This document shows, in pieces, positions 18,628 to 26,611 of a stretch of DNA of 64,000 bases (position 1 is the first letter of the stretch; each line of letters starts with the position of its first letter). The translations under genes and the position numbers were made by a program. Below the pieces are notes generated by a model that saw only the letters and a list, made by a program, of their open reading frames with translations, was not told the origin of the DNA and made no database searches. The stretch covers positions 1-64,000 of the forward strand of contig CAVVBC010000023.1 of NCBI GenBank assembly GCA_963746325.1, read 5' to 3'. The stretch is from RPQJ01 sp963746325. GTDB taxonomy: Bacteria; Pseudomonadota; Gammaproteobacteria; Steroidobacterales; Steroidobacteraceae.

Positions 18628-19254
18628 GTGAGCATCAAATCCGACCGCTGGATCCGCCGCATGGCCGCGAGCCACGGCATGATCGAACCCTTCGAGCCCG
18701 GCCAGGTGCGCGTGGCGGACGGCCAGCGCATCGTCTCCTACGGCACGTCGAGCTACGGCTACGACGTGCGCTGCGCGGCTGAATTCAAGATCTTCACCAA
18801 CATCAATTCGACGATCGTCGATCCGAAGGACTTCGACCACGGCTCGTTCGTCGATTTCGACGGCCCGGTCTGCATCATCCCGCCGAACTCGTTCGCGCTG
18901 GCCCGCACCGTCGAATACTTCCGCATTCCGCGCAGCGTGCTGACGGTGTGCCTCGGCAAGTCGACGTATGCGCGGTGCGGCATCATCGTCAACGTGACGC
19001 CGCTCGAGCCCGAGTGGGAAGGGCACGTGACGCTCGAGTTTTCCAACACGACGACGCTGCCGGCGAAGATCTACGCCAACGAGGGCGTGGCGCAGATGCT
19101 GTTCTTCGAATCGGACGAAGTCTGCGAGACCTCGTACAAGGATCGCGGCGGCAAGTACCAGGGGCAGAAGGGCGTGACGCTGCCCAAGGCCGTGAGGGAA
19201 GGGGCGGGCAGTGAGCCCCTGAATCGTCCGCCCTTCCAGCCCCGCCTCCGCTAG
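18628..19254 (+). CDS. dcd: dCTP deaminase
   Basis: Trimeric enzyme converting dCTP to dUTP for dTMP synthesis. 208 residues from the GTG at 18628, 2 bp after the mrp stop. Conserved segments: YGTSSYGYDVRC, FALARTVEYFRIP, and the active-site stretch GKSTYARCGIIVNVTPLEP with the catalytic Glu in the following EGHVTLE. The C-terminus is about 15 residues longer than the usual 188-193. The mrp-dcd adjacency is common in this class. It converges with the DUF3108 gene, with 2 bp between stops. Confidence 0.95.
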   Translation: MSIKSDRWIRRMAASHGMIEPFEPGQVRVADGQRIVSYGTSSYGYDVRCAAEFKIFTNINSTIVDPKDFDHGSFVDFDGPVCIIPPNSFALARTVEYFRIPRSVLTVCLGKSTYARCGIIVNVTPLEPEWEGHVTLEFSNTTTLPAKIYANEGVAQMLFFESDEVCETSYKDRGGKYQGQKGVTLPKAVREGAGSEPLNRPPFQPRLR

Positions 19255-19256
19255 CC

Positions 19257-20022
19257 TCACTGGTCCGCTCTCTCCAGCTTCACCAGCTTCATCTGCACCT
19301 CCGGATTGCCCTTGCGGTACTGGATGGCCTGCACCGGTATGTAGCCGAGTGACGGCGCGTGCCACACCTTCGACACGCGGTTAGAGCCGTCGCGCTGGTT
19401 CGCCCATACTTCCGTTTCCAGCTGGCCGTACGGCGTCATGATCTGTGCGGTGCCTTCCTGCCAGTAACGGTAGTCGCGCATCTTGTTGCCGGTGATGATG
19501 CGGAATGACTGCGGCTTACGTCCCGCAAGGCGTTCCTGGATCATCGCCGCCTGCACGGATGCCGTGTCCTGCGTTCCGGGGGCCAGCGTGAACGACACCG
19601 GCTTGCCGTCGGCATCACCGGTCACGATACCTTGCGGTCCAGTCGTAGTCGAGGCGGACGTCCTTGGTCGTCGATTGCGAACCGTCGTTGAACGAGAACG
19701 ACACCGGCCGGACGCCCGCCGCAGTAATGTTCATCGTGCTGACTTCGCGGGCCTGCGGGCTCACCGCGACGCGGCCGAACAGGTTCGGGTACGCGCGCGT
19801 CTCGTACAGCCATTGGCCGGCCACCGAGCCGTGCCTGAAGCTCGATTCGATCTCCCCGCCGCTCAGGCCGCGATAGCTGACCTGGTAGCGTGCCTTGTAC
19901 GGCTGCAGCGTCGCCGCCTTCGACGCCGCGCCGGGCGCGGCAGTTTCCGCCTGCGCCGCGGGCAGCAGCAATGCGAGGCCCATCGCCGCGAAGCCAGTCA
20001 CGACGAGGGTCTTCGACAACAA
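19257..20022 (-). CDS. DUF3108 family exported protein (frameshift ~19628, start uncertain)
   Basis: About 255 residues after correction. The N-terminus is a signal sequence (hydrophobic core GFAAMGLALLLPAAQA), followed by a DUF3108 domain: YKARYQVSYRGLSGGEIESSF, later FSFNDGSQSTTKDVRLDYDW, and after the break VSKVWHAPSLGYIPVQAIQY. Near 19628 one surplus T splits DYDWTAR from IVTGDADGKP. Possible starts are TTG 20022 or GTG 20001; an ATG overlapping the purN stop at 20045 is in another frame. DUF3108 proteins are periplasmic beta-rich proteins often found beside purN/purM. Function unknown. Confidence 0.82.
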
Positions 20023-20044
20023 CTTGCGCAGTCGCGCAGCAGCA

Positions 20045-20720
20045 TCAGGCGTTTTCCTCGGTGACAGCGTCGAGCAGCAGCGGCGCTTCGATGCGCCGAC
20101 CGTCGAGGCAGACGGCGTCGTCGCGCAGCACGAGACGGCCCGTCGCAAACCAGCCAACGACGCGCGGATAGATGATGTGCTCCTGGCGCAGGACGCGGGC
20201 GGCGAGGGTGTCCTCGTCGTCACCGGCCAGCACCGGAACCCTGGCTTGTAAGACCACCGGTCCGCCGTCGAGTTCGGGCGTCACGAAATGGACGCTGGCG
20301 CCGTGTTCGCGGTCGCCCGCCTCCAGCGCGCGGCGGTGGGTGTGCAGGCCGGGGTAGAGCGGCAGCAGGGAAGGGTGGATGTTGAGCAGACGCCCGGCGA
20401 ACCGCTGCACGAACCCGTCGCTCAGGATGCGCATGAAGCCGGCCAGGACGACGAGGCCCGGGTGCGAAGCCCGCAACCAGGTCCCCGAGCGCGTTGCCGT
20501 AGGCCGTGCGATCGGCAAACTGCTGCGGGGCGAGCGCGACTGCCGCGATGCCACGCTCGCGCGCCCAGTCGAGCGCGCCCGCGTCGGCCCGGTCGCTCAC
20601 CACGGCCTCGATGCTGATCGGCAGCGCGCCCGCATCGGCCTGGGCGGCGATCGCCATGAGATTGCTCCCGCGCCCCGAGACGAGCACGACGACGCGGAGC
20701 CGCGGGATTGCAGCCGTCAT
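20045..20720 (-). CDS. purN: Phosphoribosylglycinamide formyltransferase (frameshift ~20470)
   Basis: Third step of purine synthesis: transfers formyl from 10-formyl-THF to GAR. The ATG at 20720 overlaps the purM stop (ATGA). N-terminal part: VVVLVSGRGSNLMAI. After removal of one G in the GCGGGCT run near 20470 the frame continues as ASHPGLVVLAGFMRIL, then the catalytic block LLNIHPSLLPLYPG (Asn, His) and FVTPELDGGPVV (Asp). The corrected length is 224 residues, close to other PurN proteins. A housekeeping enzyme with a single-base break suggests sequence error rather than gene loss. Confidence 0.92.
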
Positions 20721-21760
20721 TCGACGATGACGACCTCGCGGCTGCCGGAGCGGACCTCGCCGATCACGGACGCCGTCTCGCCGCAGGCGCGCAGGATGCC
20801 GAGCGCGCGGTCAGCCTCTCCCGGCGGCACGCAGAGCGTCATGCCGAGGCCGCAATTGAACGTGCGATACATCTCGTCCGTGGCCACCTTGCCCACGCGC
20901 TGCAGCCAGTCGAAGATCGCCGGGCGTGGCCACAGGCGCGCATCGATGACGGCTTCGAGGCCGGGCGGCAGGACGCGCGGGATGTTGCCGGTGGGACCGC
21001 CGCCCGTGATGTGGGCGATGCTGTGCACGGGCACGGTCTGCTGCAGCAGCGCGAGCACGGACTTCACGTAGATGCGGGTGGGCTCGAGCAGCTGTTCGTA
21101 GAGCGGCTTGCCATCGAGCAGCGTGGACGGACCGGCGCCGCCGAGCGTGAGCAGGCGGCGGATCAGCGAATAGCCGTTGGAATGCGCGCCGGAGGAGGCG
21201 AGGCCGATGATCGCGTCGCCCGCGCGGGTGCGGGTACCGTCGATGATCAGGTCCTTCTCGACGATGCCGACGCAGAAGCCGGCCAGGTCGTAGTCGTCGC
21301 CTTCGTACATGCCGGGCATTTCCGCCGTCTCACCGCCGACCAGCGCGCAGCCGGCCTGCAGGCAGCCTTCGACGATGCCCTTGATCACCCGCTCGGCGAC
21401 ATCGACGTCGAGCTTGCCGGTGGCGTAGTAATCCAGAAAGAACAGTGGTTCCGCACCCTGCACGACGACGTCGTTCACGCACATCGCCACGAGATCGATG
21501 CCGATGGTGTCGTGGCGGCCCGTCTCGATTGCAAGTCGCAGCTTGGTTCCGACACCGTCGGTGCCGGCGACCATGACCGGCCGGCGATACCGGTCGAGGG
21601 GCACTTCGACCAGCGCGCCGAAGCCGCCGATGCCGCCGAGCACCTCGCGGCGCATGGAGCGCTTGACCGCGGGCTTGATGCGGTCGACGAGCGCGTCGCC
21701 CGCCTCGATGTCGACGCCGGCGTCGCGATACGTCGTGCTGCTGGTCGGGCTCTCGGCCAT
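20717..21760 (-). CDS. purM: Phosphoribosylformylglycinamidine cyclo-ligase (AIR synthetase)
   Basis: Fifth step of purine synthesis, ATP-dependent ring closure of FGAM. 347 residues, full length. Signatures: AGTDGVGTKLRLA, GIDLVAMCVNDVVVQGAEPL, VGGETAEMPGMY and GLASSGAHSNGYSLIRR. It heads the minus-strand purM-purN-DUF3108 operon, with a 95-bp divergent region (21761-21855) facing the DUF2066 gene. A GC-rich hairpin (CCGG..CCGG type) lies just upstream of its start. Confidence 0.96.
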   Translation of the reverse strand: MAESPTSSTTYRDAGVDIEAGDALVDRIKPAVKRSMRREVLGGIGGFGALVEVPLDRYRRPVMVAGTDGVGTKLRLAIETGRHDTIGIDLVAMCVNDVVVQGAEPLFFLDYYATGKLDVDVAERVIKGIVEGCLQAGCALVGGETAEMPGMYEGDDYDLAGFCVGIVEKDLIIDGTRTRAGDAIIGLASSGAHSNGYSLIRRLLTLGGAGPSTLLDGKPLYEQLLEPTRIYVKSVLALLQQTVPVHSIAHITGGGPTGNIPRVLPPGLEAVIDARLWPRPAIFDWLQRVGKVATDEMYRTFNCGLGMTLCVPPGEADRALGILRACGETASVIGEVRSGSREVVIVE

Positions 21761-21855
21761 TGTTCTGCTGCTCCGGGGGGTGAGGCCCCGGTTGTGACTC
21801 GAGGCTGTGGTATTTTACACACCGGCCGACGGCCCCGACTTCCCTCCACATCAAG

Positions 21856-22833
21856 ATGGCCCACCGCACCCACGTCGTAACCGCTGGTCCGGCGCGCAAG
21901 TTCGCGTGCGGAGCACTCTTTTGGCTGGCACTGGCCTGCTCTCCGGCCTGGGCGGACGTGGCCCTGTACCAGGCTTCGGTGCCGCTCACGGGGACCGCGG
22001 AGGCCGACCGCGTCGCCGCCTTCGGCGAAGCCCTCAAGGTGGCTGCCGTCAGGGCCTCTGGCCGGAGCGATGCGGGTGCGGCCCCGGCCATTGCCGGCGC
22101 GGCAGCGGCTCCCGCCACCTACGTGCAGCAATACTCGACGACGACCGACCGCATGCTCAAGGTCGGTTTCGACGCCCGCGCCATGGAGCGGCTGCTGCAG
22201 CAGGCGGGGTTGCCGCTGTGGCCTGCCGAGCGGCCTGCGACCACCGTACTGCTGTTCCCGGCAGGCGCCGTGCGAGCCGTGACGGCCGCCGAAAGACCGC
22301 CCGAGCGCGCCGAGGTCGAACGGGCGGCGGCGAGTCGGGGCGTGCCCCTGGCATGGCCCGTCGAACCGGTCGACCTGGCTACGGCCCGTACCCGGGCCGC
22401 GGCGGCAGGCACCACCGGCGCGGTGCTGGTGGGCGCGCCTGCCGGGACCGGCTACGACTGGACGTTTGGCCATGCCGGGCAATCGGCCCGGGGCCAGGGC
22501 GGAATCGGTGCCGGAGTCGGCCTGGCGGCAGACACGCTGGCCAGCCGATATGCGCCCGGTTCCACGCGGTCACTGCAAACCGTCCCGGTCCTGATCGGCG
22601 GCCTGGACGACGTGCAGAGCTTTGCGGCCCTCACCCGGTACCTGGAGAGCCTGAGCCTGGTGCGTGCCGTGTCGCTGCGGGCCCTCTCGGGCAGCGCCGC
22701 GCAGTTCGACCTGGAACTGCGTGGCGACCTCGAGTTGCTCCGCCGTATCGTCGCCCTGGACGGCCGGCTGGCGCCTGCGCCGCGGCCCGAATTGCCGGCC
22801 GCCGAGGCCCCGGACTTCATCTGGCAGCCATGA
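21856..22833 (+). CDS. DUF2066 family exported protein
   Basis: 325 residues with a signal peptide (CGALFWLALACSPAWA, cleavage about residue 34). Typical DUF2066 layout: an N-terminal Ala-rich domain (ALYQASVPLTG), a central Ala-rich stretch and a C-terminal ferredoxin-like half (VQSFAALTRYLESLSLVRAV). Members sit between purM and hda in many gammaproteobacteria; no function is established. The stop overlaps the next ATG (ATGA), giving a DUF2066-pgsA-like-hda operon. Confidence 0.88.
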   Translation: MAHRTHVVTAGPARKFACGALFWLALACSPAWADVALYQASVPLTGTAEADRVAAFGEALKVAAVRASGRSDAGAAPAIAGAAAAPATYVQQYSTTTDRMLKVGFDARAMERLLQQAGLPLWPAERPATTVLLFPAGAVRAVTAAERPPERAEVERAAASRGVPLAWPVEPVDLATARTRAAAAGTTGAVLVGAPAGTGYDWTFGHAGQSARGQGGIGAGVGLAADTLASRYAPGSTRSLQTVPVLIGGLDDVQSFAALTRYLESLSLVRAVSLRALSGSAAQFDLELRGDLELLRRIVALDGRLAPAPRPELPAAEAPDFIWQP

Positions 22834-23399
22834 GCCTGCGCCACCTACCCAACCTGCTGTGCGTCCTGCGCATCGCGCTCGTGTATCCGGTCGTGCATTG
22901 GATCATGCAGGGCCGCTACGCCGACGTCATGCTGCTCTTTGCGCTCGCGGCTTCGACCGACGCGCTCGACGGTTTTCTCGCCAAGCGTTTCGGGTGGACC
23001 AGCAAGCTCGGCAGCCTGCTCGATCCGCTCGCCGACAAGGCGCTGCTGGTGTCCGTGTTCATCTGCCTGAGCTGGGTCGGCCACGTGCCCTGGCTGCTCA
23101 CGGGACTCGTGCTGTTGCGCGACCTGGTGATCGTGTTCGGCGCGATCACCTACAAGCTGCTGTTCGGGCCCGTGAATGGCAACCCGACGATCGCGAGCAA
23201 GATCAATACGCTCGCGCAGATCGTGTACTGCCTCGCGGTCGTGGCAGCGCTGGCCTACCAGTGGCCGCCCGAATGGGCCGTGCTTGCGCTGGGGGCGTTC
23301 GTGCTGTTCTCGACCTGCGTCAGCGGCATCGACTACACGTTGATCTACGTGCGGCGTGCACAGGTCGTCGTCCGCGACCGTGAGCTGCAACGGCGATGA
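22830..23399 (+). CDS. CDP-alcohol phosphatidyltransferase (PgsA-like)
   Basis: 189 residues with several membrane helices. The CDP-alcohol motif D-x2-DG-x2-A-x8-G-x3-D-x3-D is visible from STDALDGFLAKRFG through GSLLDPLADK, about residues 32-58, so a phospholipid head-group transferase is firmly indicated. Sequence and context (between DUF2066 and hda) match the second PgsA-like gene common in gammaproteobacteria. The acceptor (glycerol phosphate or another alcohol) cannot be decided from the sequence. The ATG at 22830 overlaps the DUF2066 stop. Confidence 0.88.
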   Translation: MSLRHLPNLLCVLRIALVYPVVHWIMQGRYADVMLLFALAASTDALDGFLAKRFGWTSKLGSLLDPLADKALLVSVFICLSWVGHVPWLLTGLVLLRDLVIVFGAITYKLLFGPVNGNPTIASKINTLAQIVYCLAVVAALAYQWPPEWAVLALGAFVLFSTCVSGIDYTLIYVRRAQVVVRDRELQRR

Positions 23400-23421
23400 A
23401 CGGCGGATCGCGGCGCAACTG

Positions 23422-24120
23422 ATGGAGCAATTGCCCCTGCGCATGCGCTTGCGCGACAGCGCGCGCTTTGCCAGTTTCGTCGCCGGCGCCAACGTGCAGG
23501 CCTGCGTCGCGCTGCAAGGCGCGCGGCCGCAGGCGGCGCCGGTCGTCTGGCTCTGGGGCCGGGCGGGTACCGGCAAGTCCCATTTGCTGCAGGCCGCCTG
23601 CGCTGCAGCCGGCGAGCGCGGCGAAGCTGCGGCCTACCTCGATCTGGCATTGGCCCCCACCAGCGAAATGCTCGATGGCTGTGACGCACTGGCGCTGGTC
23701 TGCCTCGACGGGCTCGATGCGGTCGCCGCCGATCCGGCCTGGAACAGCGCGATCTTTCGCCTGCACACGCTGCTGCAGGACGGCTCGGGACGGCTGCTGA
23801 TCGCGAGTACGTTGCCGCCCTCGGGATTGGGGCTCACGCTGCCGGACCTGCGCTCGCGCCTGCTGGCGGCCGACATCTACCAGCTGGCCGAGCTCGACGA
23901 GGCCGGCCAGTGCGATGCATTGCGGTTGCGCGCGGCCAGCCGGGGGCTGGAACTGTCTGAGGAGGCGGCGCTGTACCTGGTGCACCGGGTGCCGCGCGAC
24001 ATGCACTCCCTGTTTGGCGTGCTCGACCAGCTCGACGAGGCGTCGCTCGCCGCGCAGCGCCGGCTGACGGTGCCGTTCCTGCGCGATGCGCTGGAGGGGG
24101 GCCTGGGCGGGCGGGACTGA
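23422..24120 (+). CDS. hda: DnaA regulatory inactivator Hda
   Basis: AAA+ protein that, with the DNA-loaded sliding clamp, stimulates hydrolysis of DnaA-ATP to stop re-initiation. The start at ATG 23422 gives 232 residues and the family N-terminus MEQLPLRMRLRDSARFASF, which includes a QLPL clamp-binding motif. Walker A is GRAGTGKSHLLQ; sensor II and arginine-rich regions follow (HRVPRDMHSLFGVLDQLD). Longer in-frame readings would run into the preceding gene. Last gene before a repeat block. Confidence 0.92.
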   Translation: MEQLPLRMRLRDSARFASFVAGANVQACVALQGARPQAAPVVWLWGRAGTGKSHLLQAACAAAGERGEAAAYLDLALAPTSEMLDGCDALALVCLDGLDAVAADPAWNSAIFRLHTLLQDGSGRLLIASTLPPSGLGLTLPDLRSRLLAADIYQLAELDEAGQCDALRLRAASRGLELSEEAALYLVHRVPRDMHSLFGVLDQLDEASLAAQRRLTVPFLRDALEGGLGGRD

Positions 24121-24283
24121 GCGGGCGTCACTCAGCGTGACACCAGGGACGCTCTGCCCAGGTCCGCAAGTGACGCGTTGCGTGCGCTCGATCCGGTGCC
24201 TGTCCCCGAGCACTCAAGGTCAGCCGCGCCGGTTTCCAATTCGGCACCGCGCGTCGAACACGCGAGGGCGGCCCGTCGCTGGC

Positions 24284-24357
24284 GCGTCCGACCCGGGACC
24301 GTTCCCCGAGCTTGGAAAGGCAGACACGCGCTCTGGGAACGGTCCCGGATCGGACGC
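24284..24357 (+). repeat. Conserved-loop hairpin, copy C
   Basis: 23-bp stem (24284-24306 with 24335-24357, one C/A mismatch), then mismatch 24307/24334, a 4-bp inner stem GAGC/GCTC and loop TTGGAAAGGCAGACACGC (24312-24329). Confidence 0.9.
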
Positions 24358-24388
24358 TTGCGACATGCCAGCCTGCGACGCTGCCAGA

Positions 24389-24462
24389 GCGCTCGATCCG
24401 GTGCCTGTCACAGAGCGCGTGTCTGCCTTTCCAAGCTCGGTGACAGGCACCGGATCGAGCGC
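24389..24462 (-). repeat. Conserved-loop hairpin, copy D (inverted relative to C)
   Basis: 23-bp perfect stem (24389-24411 with 24440-24462), mismatch 24412/24439, inner stem GAGC/GCTC and loop GCGTGTCTGCCTTTCCAA (24417-24434). Its loop lies 105 bp from the loop of copy C. Confidence 0.9.
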
Positions 24463-24499
24463 ACGCAACGCGTCACTTGCAGACCTGGGCAGAGCGTCC

Positions 24500-24877
24500 C
24501 TAGGAAGCAGGCACGGGGCGCGTGAGACGCAGGTAGGCGACCAGCGCCAATACCAGGCCGAGACTTACGCTCAGCATCGCCGCGGCCAGCAGGCGGATGG
24601 CCGGGTTGGCCACCACTTCGGTCAGCGCATAGACGAAATGCGGCGTCACGCACAGCGTGGCCCAGGCGAAAGTGCGCCGCTGCCGGCGCAGCAGCCCCGG
24701 CAACGTGATCAGCAGCGGCAGCACCAGCCATGCCACCACCAGCCAGAACGAAACCGTGCTGCGCTCGCCGAAGAACGCGGCCAGCAACGACAGACCGGCC
24801 AGCAGCAGCACCAGCGTGAGCGCGATCAGTCGCGCGTGGCCGGCACCGCTCGCGCTGTCGGCATGGGCGTCAGTCAC
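24500..24877 (-). CDS. DUF2069 membrane protein
   Basis: 125 residues from the GTG at 24877, which overlaps the end of the WrbA-like gene by 8 bp. Four hydrophobic helices are visible (LIALTLVLLLAGLSLLAAFF, FWLVVAWLVLPLLITLPGL, ATLCVTPHFVYALTEVV, LLAAAMLSVSLGLVLALVAY) with the family's central PGLLRR loop. DUF2069 genes are regularly paired with wrbA in gammaproteobacteria. Function unknown. Its TAG stop is the edge of repeat block 1. Confidence 0.87.
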   Translation of the reverse strand: MTDAHADSASGAGHARLIALTLVLLLAGLSLLAAFFGERSTVSFWLVVAWLVLPLLITLPGLLRRQRRTFAWATLCVTPHFVYALTEVVANPAIRLLAAAMLSVSLGLVLALVAYLRLTRPVPAS

Positions 24878-25478
24878 TGCGCACCGCCCGCGCGGCAGCG
24901 GCGAGTTCGGCGAGCCTGCGCCCAAGCAATTGCGCCAGTTCCCGCTCGTCGTCGCTCAGCTTCACGGGCGTGTTCCCGGCCACGGCCAGGTGCGTGGCGC
25001 CGTAGGGCGAGCCGCCCGTACGCGTGCGATTGAGCGCCGGGGCCGTGTAGGGCAGGCCGACCAGGTACATGCCGTGGTGCAGCAACGGGATCATCATCGT
25101 GAGCAGCGTCGATTCCTGCCCGCCGTGCATGGATGACGTGGAGCTGAACACGGCGGCCGGCTTGCGGTCGAGGGCGCCGTTCAGCCACAGGGAACTGGTG
25201 CCATCGAGAAAGTATTTCATCGGCGCGGCCATGTTGCCGAAGCGCGTCGGACTGCCAAGTGCGATTCCATCGCATTCGGCGAGATCCGCATGCGTGGCGT
25301 AGGGCGGACCTGATTCCGGCACCGCCGCTGCCACCGCCTCGGTGGTCGGCGAGACGGGGGGCACCGTGCGCAGTCGGGCGGTGACGCCGGGCACCGATTC
25401 GACGCCGCGGACGATGTGGCGCGCCACTTCGGCCGTCGCGCCGTGCCGGGAATAGTAGAGAACGAGCACTTCAGCCAT
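24870..25478 (-). CDS. wrbA: WrbA-type NAD(P)H:quinone oxidoreductase
   Basis: 202 residues with a flavodoxin fold. The FMN phosphate loop is at the N-terminus (LVLYYSRHGATAEVA), with GSPTRFGNMAAPMKYFLDGT and FSSTSSMHGGQESTL for the flavin ring, as in WrbA. It performs two-electron quinone reduction and protects against redox cycling. It is coupled to DUF2069 downstream. The start at ATG 25478 matches the family. Confidence 0.92.
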   Translation of the reverse strand: MAEVLVLYYSRHGATAEVARHIVRGVESVPGVTARLRTVPPVSPTTEAVAAAVPESGPPYATHADLAECDGIALGSPTRFGNMAAPMKYFLDGTSSLWLNGALDRKPAAVFSSTSSMHGGQESTLLTMMIPLLHHGMYLVGLPYTAPALNRTRTGGSPYGATHLAVAGNTPVKLSDDERELAQLLGRRLAELAAAARAVRSD

Positions 25479-25623
25479 GTTGACCTTGATTCCCGGGACC
25501 GGACGGATGGATTCGCGAGCTCAGCGGCGCGCGGATTCTAGGACGGCGAGCCTTGACGGTACAGGGACTGCTTGTTACGGTCCTTGGGGTCAGGCATTTC
25601 ACCCACAAAAGGCTCATTGCCGC

Positions 25624-25935
25624 GTGCACCGTTTCACGTCGCGGTTGCTGCTCACCTGCCTGCTGCTCGCCGGAGTGGCACTCGGCGGCTGCGCGGGTGC
25701 CCCGGTGCAGGAAATGAGCAACGCGCGGCAGGCCGTCAAGGCGGCCGAGCGCGCAGGGGCGGCGACGGCCGCACCCGAGCAGATGAGCGAGGCCCGGCAA
25801 TTGCTCAAGAATGCCGAAAGCCTGCTCCGTCGCGGCGAATATCGCGATGCTCGCGATGCCGCCGACCTGGCCCGCACCCGGGCCGTCGAGGCGCGCGGCG
25901 TCGCCGAGGCCGCGAAGCTAACTCCCAAGCCTTGA
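25624..25935 (+). CDS. DUF4398-type small lipoprotein
   Basis: 103 residues from the GTG at 25624. A short signal peptide ends in the lipobox LGGC (ALGGCAG), predicting lipidation at about Cys22. The mature part is a helical domain with MSNARQAVKAAERAG and MSEARQLLKNAESLLRRGEY, typical of DUF4398. Such proteins are periplasmic, membrane-anchored coiled coils often near OmpA-like genes; none is present here. The stop overlaps the TTG of acyP. Confidence 0.82.
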   Translation: MHRFTSRLLLTCLLLAGVALGGCAGAPVQEMSNARQAVKAAERAGAATAAPEQMSEARQLLKNAESLLRRGEYRDARDAADLARTRAVEARGVAEAAKLTPKP

Positions 25936-26213
25936 CGGTCGTCCGTCGCTGCCTCGTCGCCGGCCGCGTCCAGGGCGTGTTCTACCGTGCCAGCACACGC
26001 GCTCGCGCCGAGGAACTCGGCGTGACGGGCCACGCGCGCAACCTGCCCGACGGTCGTGTCGAAGTGCTCGCCTGCGGCGAGGCCGCAGCGGTCGAGGCGC
26101 TGTGCCAGTGGCTCTGGCGCGGTTCGCCGGCGTCGAGCGTGCGTGACGTCGTCATCGAGGATGTCGAGCCGGCGGCACTCGCGCAGTGGCCGGACACGTT
26201 CCGCGCCGCCTAG
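25932..26213 (+). CDS. acyP: Acylphosphatase
   Basis: 93 residues. The TTG at 25932 overlaps the previous stop (TTGA) and gives the canonical start TVVRRCLVAGRVQGVFYRAS, with the catalytic Arg in VQGVFYR; the catalytic Asn is in ARNLPDG. Hydrolyses acyl phosphates such as carbamoyl phosphate and 1,3-bisphosphoglycerate. The TAG stop (26211-26213) is fused to the start of repeat block 2, so the block may have replaced the original gene end. Confidence 0.93.
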   Translation: MTVVRRCLVAGRVQGVFYRASTRARAEELGVTGHARNLPDGRVEVLACGEAAAVEALCQWLWRGSPASSVRDVVIEDVEPAALAQWPDTFRAA

Positions 26214-26350
26214 GGACGCTATGTCCAGGTCCGCAAGTGACGCGGTGCGTGCGCTCGATCCGGTGCCTTTCACCGAGCACTCAAGGTCAGCCGCGCCGGT
26301 TTCCAATTCGGCACCGCGCGTCGAACACGCGAGGGCGAGCAGTCGCTGGC

Positions 26351-26424
26351 GCGTCCGACCCGGGACCGTTCCCCGAGCTTGGAAAGGCAGACACGCGCTC
26401 TGGGAACGGTCCCGGCTCGGACGC
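26351..26424 (+). repeat. Conserved-loop hairpin, copy E
   Basis: 23-bp stem (26351-26373 with 26402-26424, one C/C mismatch), inner stem GAGC/GCTC and loop TTGGAAAGGCAGACACGC (26379-26396). Counterpart of copy C. Confidence 0.9.
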
Positions 26425-26455
26425 TTGCGACGTGCCAGCCTGCGACGCTGCCAGA

Positions 26456-26529
26456 GCGCTCGATCCGGTGCCTGTCACAGAGCGCGTGTCTGCCTTTCCA
26501 AGCTCGGTGACAGGCACCGGATCGAGCGC
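26456..26529 (-). repeat. Conserved-loop hairpin, copy F (inverted relative to E)
   Basis: 23-bp perfect stem (26456-26478 with 26507-26529), mismatch 26479/26506 and loop GCGTGTCTGCCTTTCCAA (26484-26501). Counterpart of copy D. Confidence 0.9.
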
Positions 26530-26611
26530 ACGCAACGCGTCACTTGCAGGACTGTGCATAGCTTCCCCAGGGCGGCGTCGCCCACGGCCGCAGGGTGCGA
26601 CCGCGTGGCGT

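Larger units (their letters stand above)
24145..24501. repeat. Palindromic repeat block 1 (60-bp inverted termini around two conserved-loop hairpins)
   Basis: Bases 24145-24204 and 24442-24501 form a 60-bp inverted repeat with a single mismatch. The inside carries hairpins C and D and an unpaired left arm near 24184-24204 that duplicates D's arm without loop or partner. The block fills the convergent gap between hda and the DUF2069 gene; the TAG stop of the latter (24500-24502) lies at the block's right edge. An almost identical block follows at 26212-26571. Confidence 0.9.
26212..26571. repeat. Palindromic repeat block 2 (direct copy of block 1)
   Basis: Near-identical to 24145-24501 in the same orientation, from GTCCGCAAGTGACGCG to GCGTCACTTGCAG. 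The terminal inverted repeats have several more mismatches than in block 1. It contains hairpins E and F. It fills the convergent gap between acyP and the transglycosylase gene; nothing else is seen in 26214-26611. With block 1 it brackets four genes. Confidence 0.9.

Noticed and set aside
24284..24462. Integron attC-like recombination sites
   Set aside because: No R'/R'' core (GTTRRRY/RYYYAAC), no extrahelical-base pattern and no cassette-like genes; the loop rather than the ends is conserved.
24145..26571. CRISPR array or insertion sequence
   Set aside because: The repeats are not regularly spaced, there are no spacers of equal size, no cas or transposase genes, and no target-site duplications could be defined.
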